Position numbers and translations under genes: made by a program. From JAGQTE01 sp964648005 (GTDB taxonomy: Bacteria > Actinomycetota > Acidimicrobiia > Acidimicrobiales > Acidimicrobilacustridaceae): DNA of 23,621 bases. Shown piece after piece: positions 8,160 through 14,037 of this stretch. Numbering within the stretch: the first letter of the stretch is position 1; the number at the start of each line of letters is the position of its first letter. The notes under the pieces are model-generated. The model was not told the DNA's origin, searched no databases, and saw only the letters and a program-made list of their open reading frames with translations. The stretch is from positions 1 to 23,621 of the forward strand of contig CAZYKR010000029.1 of the NCBI GenBank assembly GCA_964648005.1, read 5' to 3'.

Positions 8160-8180
8160 AGCCTAGGAGGCGTCGACGCC
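8160..8180 (-). promoter_or_regulatory. Candidate promoter and operator of the aldo/keto reductase gene
   Basis: A perfect 12-base palindrome, GGCGTCGACGCC (8169-8180), stands three bases upstream of a minus-strand TAGGCT hexamer (8165-8160). If TAGGCT is the -10, transcription starts near 8153 with a leader of about 58 bases, and the palindrome falls in the spacer where a repressor would bind. No clear -35 was found. Confidence 0.35.
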
Positions 8181-8213
8181 GCACGACGGACGGCACCGGT
8201 CCGCCATGGGGGA

Positions 8214-8753
8214 TCAGCGTCGATCGCCGGCCAGGCGCGAGAAGATCAAGCCGCCCTTCGTGCCGGTGGCGAGGTTCACGTCGAGGCGACCGGCCTCCCG
8301 GTAGTCGCAAGCGATGGCCACCGCCATCGATGCCGGGTTCTCGGCCCGGATCTCGAGGATGATCACGCCGAGGTCCAGCTCGGCGAAGGCCCAGTCGGTC
8401 AGCAGCCGCAGCGCCCGGCGCGCCACCTGATGGCCGCGTGCGGCCGGCGCCACCCAGTACCCGCTGTTGCCGGCGGCGCCGACGATCGCCACGTTGATGG
8501 CCCCGAGCAGGCGGGTGTCGTCGTCGGCGGCGACGATGGCGAACGCCGCCTTGGCGCCCGACGCCCACTCCCGCGAGGTGCGCTCGAGGTAGGCCCGGCC
8601 GTCGGCCACGGTGTAGGGCACCGGGATCGGGATGAAGCGGGCGATCGCCGGGTCCTGGCAGGCCGCGACGAGCTGGTCCAGGTCGTCGGCCCGCCAGGGC
8701 CGCAGGGTGACGACGCCGTCGGTGAGCGCCGGCGTCGGCGGGTGCACCGTCAC
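8214..8753 (-). CDS. GNAT-family N-acetyltransferase (RimJ/RimL type)
   Basis: This 179-residue protein starts at a GTG that overlaps the stop of the SGNH hydrolase gene (GTGA, 8753-8750), so translation is coupled. It begins in the RimJ/RimL manner (GVVTLRPWRADDLDQL, 13-28), continues with the YLERTSREWASG helix, the GAINVAIVG and GYWVAPAARGHQVARRAL region (about 98-114) that binds the acetyl-CoA pyrophosphate, and ends with IILEIRAENPASMAVAI near 131-147. Relatives acetylate N-terminal amines of ribosomal proteins or small molecules; here the target may be a product of the same operon. A longer frame reaching 8873 is open only because it runs antiparallel in register within the hydrolase gene and shows no family similarity before residue 41. 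Confidence 0.88.
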   Translation of the reverse strand: MTVHPPTPALTDGVVTLRPWRADDLDQLVAACQDPAIARFIPIPVPYTVADGRAYLERTSREWASGAKAAFAIVAADDDTRLLGAINVAIVGAAGNSGYWVAPAARGHQVARRALRLLTDWAFAELDLGVIILEIRAENPASMAVAIACDYREAGRLDVNLATGTKGGLIFSRLAGDRR

Positions 8754-9667
8754 GGTGCCGCCGAGACGATCTGGTCGCCGAGCCACAGGTCGGCGGCGGT
8801 CCGCGACGTGTCGAAGGCGACGTGGATGCCGTCCGGGCGCAGGGTCTCGTCCAACCCGCTGTCGACGAGCCACTCGGCATAGGGGAGCACGGTCACGTCA
8901 TCGGGACGTGCCGCCGCCACCTGGCGCAGCACGGCGTTGTAGCGCTCGGCGCGCGCCGGATCGGTCGCCGGTGCGGCGTCCCCGCCGGGCCCGGCCCCGA
9001 CACCCGTGCGTTGGCGCGGCAACGTGAGCCACACGACGTGCGCCCCCTCGCTGGAGAGCAGGTCGATCACTGCGTCCATCTCGGCAGCCAGCGCGGCGTC
9101 GAAGGTCGGGTCGCCGGGCGCCCGCCACACCGTGTCCCCGGCGAACTGGTGGTCGAGGATGTCCCACGGTCCGGTCTGCACGACAGCGAGATCGGGCCGA
9201 TGGGCGCGCAGCATCTCGCCCCAGGAGGTGGGCCAGTCGTCACAGATCGGGTTGTTGGGACCGACCCCGATGTGATCCCGGCGCAGGCCGCCGCGCAGGA
9301 TCGAGCATCCCAGGTCGACCCGACCGTCCACCGGGACGCCCCGCCCCGTGTCGAGGAGCCATCCGGCGAGCCCGAACGCACTCATCAGCGCCGTCGAGTC
9401 CCCGAACAGGGCCACACGTGGCGGAGGCGCCGCGGTGGTGGTCGTCATCGGCGCCGCCGTGCCGGTCGTGCCTGCGGACGGCGCGCTCGTCGCCGTCCCC
9501 GGTGCCGAGGTGCCCTCCTCGGCCGGTGGTGCTGCGCAGGCTCCGACGAGCAGCCCGACGATCACGAGTCCGACGGTCACAGGTCCAACGGTCACGGGTC
9601 CAACGGTGGCGCGGTCGCCGGCGCGGCTGAGCGGGTGCAACGTTCGTCGGGCGCGGCGGGCTGCCAC
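8750..9667 (-). CDS. SGNH/GDSL hydrolase, probable lipoprotein
   Basis: This 305-residue protein has the SGNH nucleophile block FGDST (Ser91) and the C-terminal RPDGIHVAF block carrying Asp279 and His282. Between them are GCSI near residue 120 and NNPICDDWP-W near 138. Such domains hydrolyse or transfer acyl groups, and many actinobacterial copies act on surface glycans. The N-terminus is basic, then hydrophobic, ending in LVGAC with a possible lipobox Cys44. A Thr/Ala/Pro-rich linker (45-82) leads to the domain, so the enzyme probably sits outside the membrane. The hydrophobic part is encoded by 15-base tandem repeats. The GTG at 9667 lies four bases after the TetR stop; a GTG further in, within the repeats, cannot be excluded as the true start. 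It is the middle gene of the operon. Confidence 0.87.
   Translation of the reverse strand: MAARRARRTLHPLSRAGDRATVGPVTVGPVTVGLVIVGLLVGACAAPPAEEGTSAPGTATSAPSAGTTGTAAPMTTTTAAPPPRVALFGDSTALMSAFGLAGWLLDTGRGVPVDGRVDLGCSILRGGLRRDHIGVGPNNPICDDWPTSWGEMLRAHRPDLAVVQTGPWDILDHQFAGDTVWRAPGDPTFDAALAAEMDAVIDLLSSEGAHVVWLTLPRQRTGVGAGPGGDAAPATDPARAERYNAVLRQVAAARPDDVTVLPYAEWLVDSGLDETLRPDGIHVAFDTSRTAADLWLGDQIVSAAP
9559..9618 (-). repeat. 15-base tandem repeat inside the SGNH hydrolase signal region
   Basis: About four units of 15 bases run from 9559 to 9618. The units at 9574-9588 and 9589-9603 differ by a single base, and the outer units are more degenerate. In the protein they give the repeated pattern T-V-G-P-V. 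Each unit is five codons, so copy-number changes would keep the frame and only lengthen or shorten the hydrophobic segment. Confidence 0.7.
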
Positions 9668-9671
9668 CGCG

Positions 9672-10310
9672 TCAGGCCCCGGCGCGGGTCACCGGTGGCG
9701 GCGCCTCGGGGTCGATCATCTGGAACCCGACGTAGAGCAGATCGACCAGGTCCTCCACCACGACGGCCATCGGCACGTCCGGGTGGGCGAGCCACCAGTC
9801 GGCGGCAGCGCTCACGAACCCGACGACGGCCTGGCCGTACAGCGGGGCGGGACGGGTGGGCAGGCCCGACAGCTCGAACCGCTGCGCGATGAGGCGGGTG
9901 GCGGTCTCGCCCAGGCGGACCAGGAAGTCGGGCTGGTCGTCGTCGGTGGTCGACAGCGCCATGCGGGCCCGGCGCATCATGAAGTGGTAGACGGGCTCGT
10001 TGGCCCGGATGCGCACCAGCACGACCTCGATGACGGCGCGCAGCACGTCGCGCACGCCGAGCTCGGCATCGAAGCGCCGGACGATGTCGGCCTGCAGTTG
10101 GGCGACGAAGTGGTCGACGACGGCGGCGTAGAGCCCGTTCTTGGACCCGAAGGTGCGATACAGCGTGGGCTTGGTGACGCCGGCGGCTACCGCGATCTGC
10201 TCCATGGAGGCTCCGGGCCCGACGGCACGGATCTGCTCCAAGGCGACGGCGAGCAGGGCCTCCCGCCGATCATCGAGCTGGGGCGCCGCCGGGGCCGTGG
10301 TCGAGCTCAC
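9672..10310 (-). CDS. TetR-family transcriptional regulator (first gene of SGNH-GNAT operon)
   Basis: This is a 212-residue TetR protein. The DNA-binding domain (about 13-62) contains the helix-turn-helix MEQIAVAAGVTKPTLYRTFG at 36-55 followed by SKNGLY. The rest is the helical ligand-binding domain, with a WWLAHPDVP segment near residue 173. The frame stays open upstream across the opposite strand for over 2.7 kb, so the start must be chosen. The GTG at 10310 is preceded seven bases upstream by TACGCT (minus strand), fitting a leaderless transcript, and gives a normal TetR length. It leads an operon with the SGNH hydrolase (4-base gap) and the acetyltransferase. It is divergent from the SRPBCC gene, 75 bases away, so one operator could control both. 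Confidence 0.9.
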   Translation of the reverse strand: MSSTTAPAAPQLDDRREALLAVALEQIRAVGPGASMEQIAVAAGVTKPTLYRTFGSKNGLYAAVVDHFVAQLQADIVRRFDAELGVRDVLRAVIEVVLVRIRANEPVYHFMMRRARMALSTTDDDQPDFLVRLGETATRLIAQRFELSGLPTRPAPLYGQAVVGFVSAAADWWLAHPDVPMAVVVEDLVDLLYVGFQMIDPEAPPPVTRAGA

Positions 10311-10317
10311 GGGCGAG

Positions 10318-10347
10318 AGCGTAGGTCGCCGTGCCGGACCGTTCCGG
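10318..10347 (-). promoter_or_regulatory. Leaderless promoter of the second TetR operon with candidate operator
   Basis: The minus-strand TACGCT (10323-10318) is the proposed -10, with seven bases between it and the GTG at 10310. An inverted repeat CCGGA-N4-TCCGG (10334-10347) sits at the -35 position and could bind the TetR product. CCGGACC recurs at 10361-10367 towards the divergent SRPBCC gene. Confidence 0.45.
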
Positions 10348-10373
10348 ATCGGCGAGGCCGCCGGACCAGCCGC

Positions 10374-10386
10374 TACGGTCGGGCGA
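10374..10386 (+). promoter_or_regulatory. Leaderless -10 element of the SRPBCC gene
   Basis: TACGGT (10374-10379) ends six bases before the ATG at 10386, the exact spacing at which the transcript would begin with the A of the start codon. No Shine-Dalgarno sequence is present, which agrees with a leaderless mRNA. No -35 resembling the consensus was found. Confidence 0.5.
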
Positions 10387-10856
10387 TGGCCGACATCAGC
10401 GTGTCCCGAGAGGTCCGTGCCGAACCTGAGCTCGTGTGGGCGTGCATCAGCGACGTCACCCGGATGGGGGAGTGGTCGCCCGAGACCACCGGGTGCCGGT
10501 GGGTCGGCGGTGCGAACGGCCCCGCCATCGGCGCCAAGTTCCGGGGTGCCAACCGCAACGGCTGGCACCGCTGGTCGACGACCAACACCGTCGTCGCCTG
10601 CGAGCCGGGCCGCAGCTTCGCCTTCGAGACCGTCGTCGGCCCGGTGAAGGTGGCGCGCTGGGGCTACACCCTCGAGCCCACGGAGACCGGCTGCACGGTC
10701 ACCGAGACCTGGCACGACCAGCGTGGTGGGCTGGCCAAGGCGCTGGGTGGACCGGCGTCGGGGGTGTCGGACCGCCTCGCCCACAACCGCACGTCGATGG
10801 AGACGACTCTCGAACGCCTGGCGGCCGCCGCCGAGGCCGCGTCTGTCGCAGACTGA
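10386..10856 (+). CDS. SRPBCC-family (polyketide cyclase/START-like) protein
   Basis: This 156-residue protein matches the SRPBCC helix-grip fold. It begins with the ADISVSREVRAEPELVWACISDVTRMGEWSP pattern (here split: strand 1, the ELVW helix, then MGEW-P at about 27-31). A GAKFRG strand follows near residue 49, then the W-T-T-N-T-V-VACEPGRSFAFET strands and a long C-terminal helix (SMETTLERLAAAAEAA). The fold forms a deep pocket for hydrophobic ligands such as lipids, polyketides or sterols; no catalytic residue can be assigned. The ATG at 10386 fits a leaderless start. It is divergent from the TetR operon and 78 bases ahead of the sulfatase-superfamily gene on the same strand. Function beyond ligand binding is not known. 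Confidence 0.88.
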   Translation: MADISVSREVRAEPELVWACISDVTRMGEWSPETTGCRWVGGANGPAIGAKFRGANRNGWHRWSTTNTVVACEPGRSFAFETVVGPVKVARWGYTLEPTETGCTVTETWHDQRGGLAKALGGPASGVSDRLAHNRTSMETTLERLAAAAEAASVAD

Positions 10857-10865
10857 CCCCCCGGT

Positions 10866-10882
10866 GCGCCGCCCGGGCGCGC
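10866..10882 (+). terminator. Possible GC-rich hairpin after the SRPBCC gene
   Basis: GCGC, a bulged C and GCCC (10866-10874) can pair with GGGC and GCGC (10875-10882), ten bases after the stop. The loop would need to open the central pairs and there is no T-run, so termination is only a possibility. Confidence 0.25.
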
Positions 10883-10934
10883 ATGCCGGTTCGGCCCCCG
10901 GTGCGACAATGGTCGGCTTCGACCCAGGGGGACC

Positions 10935-13139
10935 GTGGCCACCGAACCCGACGAGGACAGGCGATCCGGCGGAACGAACCGTCGCCAGCGGGTGTGGCGC
11001 GTGCTGCGTCAACCGTTGGAGCTGCTGGCACTGTGCGGCCTGGCTGTCACCCAACCGATGCTCGACGCCTTCGGGGCCGCACCGGAGACGTTCACCGCTG
11101 CCGACGCCTCGGCGACGGACATCGTCGTGTTCGCGCTGGTGCTCGCCCTGGGTCCGGCGCTGGCTCTGTGGGTGCTCGAGCTGCTGGTCGGGCTGATCAG
11201 CTCGCCGGCGGCCCGTTGGCTGCACCGGGGGCTGCTCGGTGCGCTGCTGGCGGCGACCGTCGCCATCGCCCTGCACCGGTCCGACGCCCTGGCCCCGGCC
11301 GTCGGTCTCGCCCTCGGCGTCGCCGCCGGCGTCGGCCTGGCCTGGATCTACCGGTACCGCGCGGTGCGTCAGTGGCTGGCGGTGCTGGCGGTGACGCCGG
11401 TGCTGTTCGTCGCCGTGTTCCTCACGGCCTCGCCGGCCGCCGACCTGATGGCGTCGGTCGAACCGGTGTCGGCGGTGACACCGCCGCCGGCCGGTGCCGA
11501 GCGTTCGGCCGTGCTGGTGGTCTTCGACGAGTTCCCGCTCGAGGTGCTGCTCGACGCGTCGGGCGCCATCGACGCCGACGTGTATCCGCATCTGGCCGCG
11601 CTCGCCGCCGACGGCACGTGGTTCCGCAACGCCACGACCGTGGCCACCGTGACTTCGGTGGCCGTACCCGCCATGTTGACCGGTCGCTATCCACCCGACG
11701 ACCCGCGCACACCGGTGGCCACCGACTACCCCGAGAACCTGTTCACCCTGCTCGGCGACTCCTATCGACTCGAGGTGGAGGAGCAGGTCACCTCCCTGTG
11801 CCCCATCGCCATCTGCGCGCCCATCCCGCCAGCCGAGTCTGCCGACGGCGGCGGCGCCGGCGGCGCGCCGTGGGTGGACCTGCTGGTCGAGGCCGCCGGC
11901 GCCTGGCGCACCCTGGTGGTCGACCCCGACGCCACCGGGCCGGTCGTGATCGCCGAGGAGGTGACGGCGGCACCGGCGACGGCCGTGGACGCGGCACGCG
12001 CCGACGCCGTCGAGCTCGGCGGCGCACCGAGGTACCGGGTCGACGCCTTTGACGACCTCCTGGCGTCGATCGAGGCGGACGAAGAGCCGACGCTGCACTT
12101 CTTGCACCTGCAGCTGCCCCACGCGCCGTACCGGTTCCTGCCGACCGGCCAGGCGTACCAGTCGATCGACGCCGACGGCGGCCTGCTCGCCAACGTCGGC
12201 ACCCGCGGTCCGGACGCCTACGAGACGACGTCGGCCCGCCAACGCCTCGCACTCCAGGCCGGCTACGTGGACCGGCTGGTCGGCGACCTCGTGCAGCGTC
12301 TGCGAGACACGGGGCTCTACGAGGACACGGCGTTGGTCGTCACCTCGGACCACGGCGTCGGCCTCGAACCGGGGCAGGGCAAGCGTCCGCTCTTCGACGA
12401 ACCGGTCGATCCCTCGGTGTACGCCGACCTGTTGTGGGTGCCGCTCCTCGTGAAGGCACCGGGCGTCGCCGCCGGTCGGGTCGACGACCGCAACGCCATG
12501 ATCATCGACATCATGCCCACGATCGCCGACGTGCTGGGTGTTGAGATCCCGTGGGAGGTCGACGGGTTGTCGCTGGCGCAACGCAACGCCGTGCGCGCCA
12601 ACAACATCAAGGTCTTCAACCGCACGGCGACGAACGCCGACGTGGGGTCCTTCGACGTGGCGATCCACAAGGCGCGCGTCATCGACGGCGACGAGCACTT
12701 CGCCCGCATGCTGGCCCGCAACCTCGACGCGACGGTCCGGCGCGGCAACGAGCGGTACCCGCTCTACGACATCACCGACGGCGGCGAACTGATCGGTGAA
12801 CCGGCCGGGCCGATGCTCGTCGACGCCACGACCGGCCTCGACGCCCACCTGCCCGAGGTGGCGGCGCTGCGGGACTACCGGGCCGACGCCCCCTACGTGC
12901 CCGTGCGCGTCACGGGTGAGCTCGTCGGCGCGCCCTCCGCCGACTCGGTGCTGCTGGCGGTCGTGGTCGACGGTGTGGTGGCCGGTGTCGCACCCACCTA
13001 CCGCGGCGCCTTCGCCGACCACGTCATCGACGTGATGCTTCCGCCGGAGCTGGTGCAGCCGGGCGAGCACGACGTCGGGGTGTACGTGGTGGACGGGCCC
13101 GTGGGCGCACGGGCGTTGTGGCCGGTGCCGATCAGCTGA
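10935..13139 (+). CDS. Membrane-anchored alkaline phosphatase/sulfatase-superfamily enzyme
   Basis: This is a 734-residue protein. After a basic N-terminus come about four or five hydrophobic segments (28-40, 62-88, 99-113, 120-138, 147-165). A large extracytoplasmic catalytic domain begins near 190. It shows the superfamily metal-site order: VVFDEF (Asp198), the nucleophile region TVTSVAVPAMLTGR (240-250), LHLQLPHAPYRF (His396) and TSDHGVGL (Asp472, His473). The sulfatase CxPxR signature is absent: Thr240 stands where Cys would be. Such threonines occur in phosphoglycerol and phosphoethanolamine transferases, so a phosphotransferase acting on lipids or glycans fits better than a sulfatase. 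The C-terminal 130 residues look like an extra beta domain. The GTG at 10935 has GGGGGA upstream. The gene ends three bases from the convergent PhyH stop. Confidence 0.88.
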   Translation: MATEPDEDRRSGGTNRRQRVWRVLRQPLELLALCGLAVTQPMLDAFGAAPETFTAADASATDIVVFALVLALGPALALWVLELLVGLISSPAARWLHRGLLGALLAATVAIALHRSDALAPAVGLALGVAAGVGLAWIYRYRAVRQWLAVLAVTPVLFVAVFLTASPAADLMASVEPVSAVTPPPAGAERSAVLVVFDEFPLEVLLDASGAIDADVYPHLAALAADGTWFRNATTVATVTSVAVPAMLTGRYPPDDPRTPVATDYPENLFTLLGDSYRLEVEEQVTSLCPIAICAPIPPAESADGGGAGGAPWVDLLVEAAGAWRTLVVDPDATGPVVIAEEVTAAPATAVDAARADAVELGGAPRYRVDAFDDLLASIEADEEPTLHFLHLQLPHAPYRFLPTGQAYQSIDADGGLLANVGTRGPDAYETTSARQRLALQAGYVDRLVGDLVQRLRDTGLYEDTALVVTSDHGVGLEPGQGKRPLFDEPVDPSVYADLLWVPLLVKAPGVAAGRVDDRNAMIIDIMPTIADVLGVEIPWEVDGLSLAQRNAVRANNIKVFNRTATNADVGSFDVAIHKARVIDGDEHFARMLARNLDATVRRGNERYPLYDITDGGELIGEPAGPMLVDATTGLDAHLPEVAALRDYRADAPYVPVRVTGELVGAPSADSVLLAVVVDGVVAGVAPTYRGAFADHVIDVMLPPELVQPGEHDVGVYVVDGPVGARALWPVPIS

Positions 13140-13142
13140 GGC

Positions 13143-13994
13143 TCATGCGTGCGGTGCTGCGCCACCGACGAGGATCGGGAACTGGCGCGTCGGGTCGTCG
13201 AGCGGCGTCCGGACGGCGTCAGCGGCCGCCGTGGTCGCCGGGTCGCCACCGAGCGCCTCGGCACCGTCGGCGAGGTACTGGACGATGTAGGCGGGGCGCA
13301 TGGCGTCGGTGTGGTTCGGGCCCGTGCGGTGCGGGGTCAGGCTCGAGAACACGACCATGCTGCCTGCCGGGCAGGGCACCGGTACGGCGCCGTCCGTGCC
13401 CTCGGGCAGGCAGGTGAACCCCAGCCGGTCCTCCAGGTGGGTCAGCGTGCCGAGTCGGTGCACGCCCGGCAGGACCCACACGCACCCGTTGTCGAGGGTG
13501 GCGTCGACGAGCGGCACCCAGCACGTCAGGTAGTCCTGGGGCTCGACGTAGGTGTAGCCGTTGTCCTGGTGCCACAGGACCGGCTCGTCGTTGGCGGGGT
13601 ACTTGTAGACGGCCTGGTCCCAGTAGAGGCGCACGTCGTCGCCCACGAGGTCGGCGCAGACCTCGGTGAACGGGCTGCTGGAGACGAAGCGACGCAGCAC
13701 GTCGGAGAGCACCACCGCGTGCGGGCACACGCCGAGGCGGTCGGCGGCCGCCACGGAGATGCGACCACCGTCGACGCCACGCAGCAGCTCGTTCACGCGC
13801 TCGACCATCGGCGCCAGCTCGGCGTCGACCGCGGCCAGGGTGTCGGTGTCGAAGACGTCGTGCACGACGATGAAGCCGTCGGCGTCGAACGCCGCCCGTT
13901 GCTCGGCGCTGAGCGTGCTGCCCGGGCCGTCGTGATCTCGCCAGGTGAAGCCGTCGTTCCACGGGTGAGGTGATCCATCGCGCAGTTCCGCCAT
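13143..13994 (-). CDS. Phytanoyl-CoA dioxygenase (PhyH) family protein
   Basis: This 283-residue enzyme is predicted to be Fe(II)- and 2-oxoglutarate-dependent. The iron triad is visible: His142 and Asp144 in WHQDNGYTYVEP, and His222 in SLTPHRTGPN. Arg233 (MRPAYIVQY) is placed to bind 2-oxoglutarate. The N-terminal LSAEQRAAFDADGFIVVHDVF (29-48) is the usual PhyH opening, split by the DADGF turn. Family members hydroxylate fatty acyl chains, small metabolites or natural products; the substrate here is unknown. The ATG at 13994 has an AGGGGG stretch just upstream, although unusually close to the start. It is divergent from the GH4 gene with only 43 bases between starts, and convergent with the sulfatase-superfamily gene with a three-base gap, so it is probably transcribed alone. 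Confidence 0.92.
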   Translation of the reverse strand: MAELRDGSPHPWNDGFTWRDHDGPGSTLSAEQRAAFDADGFIVVHDVFDTDTLAAVDAELAPMVERVNELLRGVDGGRISVAAADRLGVCPHAVVLSDVLRRFVSSSPFTEVCADLVGDDVRLYWDQAVYKYPANDEPVLWHQDNGYTYVEPQDYLTCWVPLVDATLDNGCVWVLPGVHRLGTLTHLEDRLGFTCLPEGTDGAVPVPCPAGSMVVFSSLTPHRTGPNHTDAMRPAYIVQYLADGAEALGGDPATTAAADAVRTPLDDPTRQFPILVGGAAPHA

Positions 13995-14000
13995 GCCCCC

Positions 14001-14006
14001 TAGGCT
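14001..14006 (+). promoter_or_regulatory. Candidate -10 element of the GH4 gene
   Basis: TAGGCT fits TANNNT and would start transcription near 14013, leaving a leader of about 25 bases that includes the GAGGGGGAA ribosome-binding site (14027-14035). The -35 region would lie within the start of the divergent PhyH gene. Confidence 0.4.
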
Positions 14007-14037
14007 CGCACGTCGCAGCCGAGCGCGAGGGGGAACC

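Noticed and set aside
7031..8362. 443-codon plus-strand frame opposite the aldo/keto reductase.
   Set aside because: It has no domain similarity; the reductase on the minus strand carries the full catalytic tetrad.
8754..8873. Upstream extension of the acetyltransferase frame to 8873.
   Set aside because: The first 40 residues are Arg/Pro-rich without GNAT similarity and overlap the SGNH hydrolase end. The GTGA junction at 8750-8753 gives a normal start.
10311..13070. Very long minus-strand open frame extending the second TetR gene upstream to 13070 (over 900 extra codons).
   Set aside because: It runs antisense to the SRPBCC and sulfatase-superfamily genes, is full of Arg/His/Gln-rich low-complexity sequence and has no family motif. 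It is a GC-rich shadow frame; only the last 212 codons are the TetR protein.
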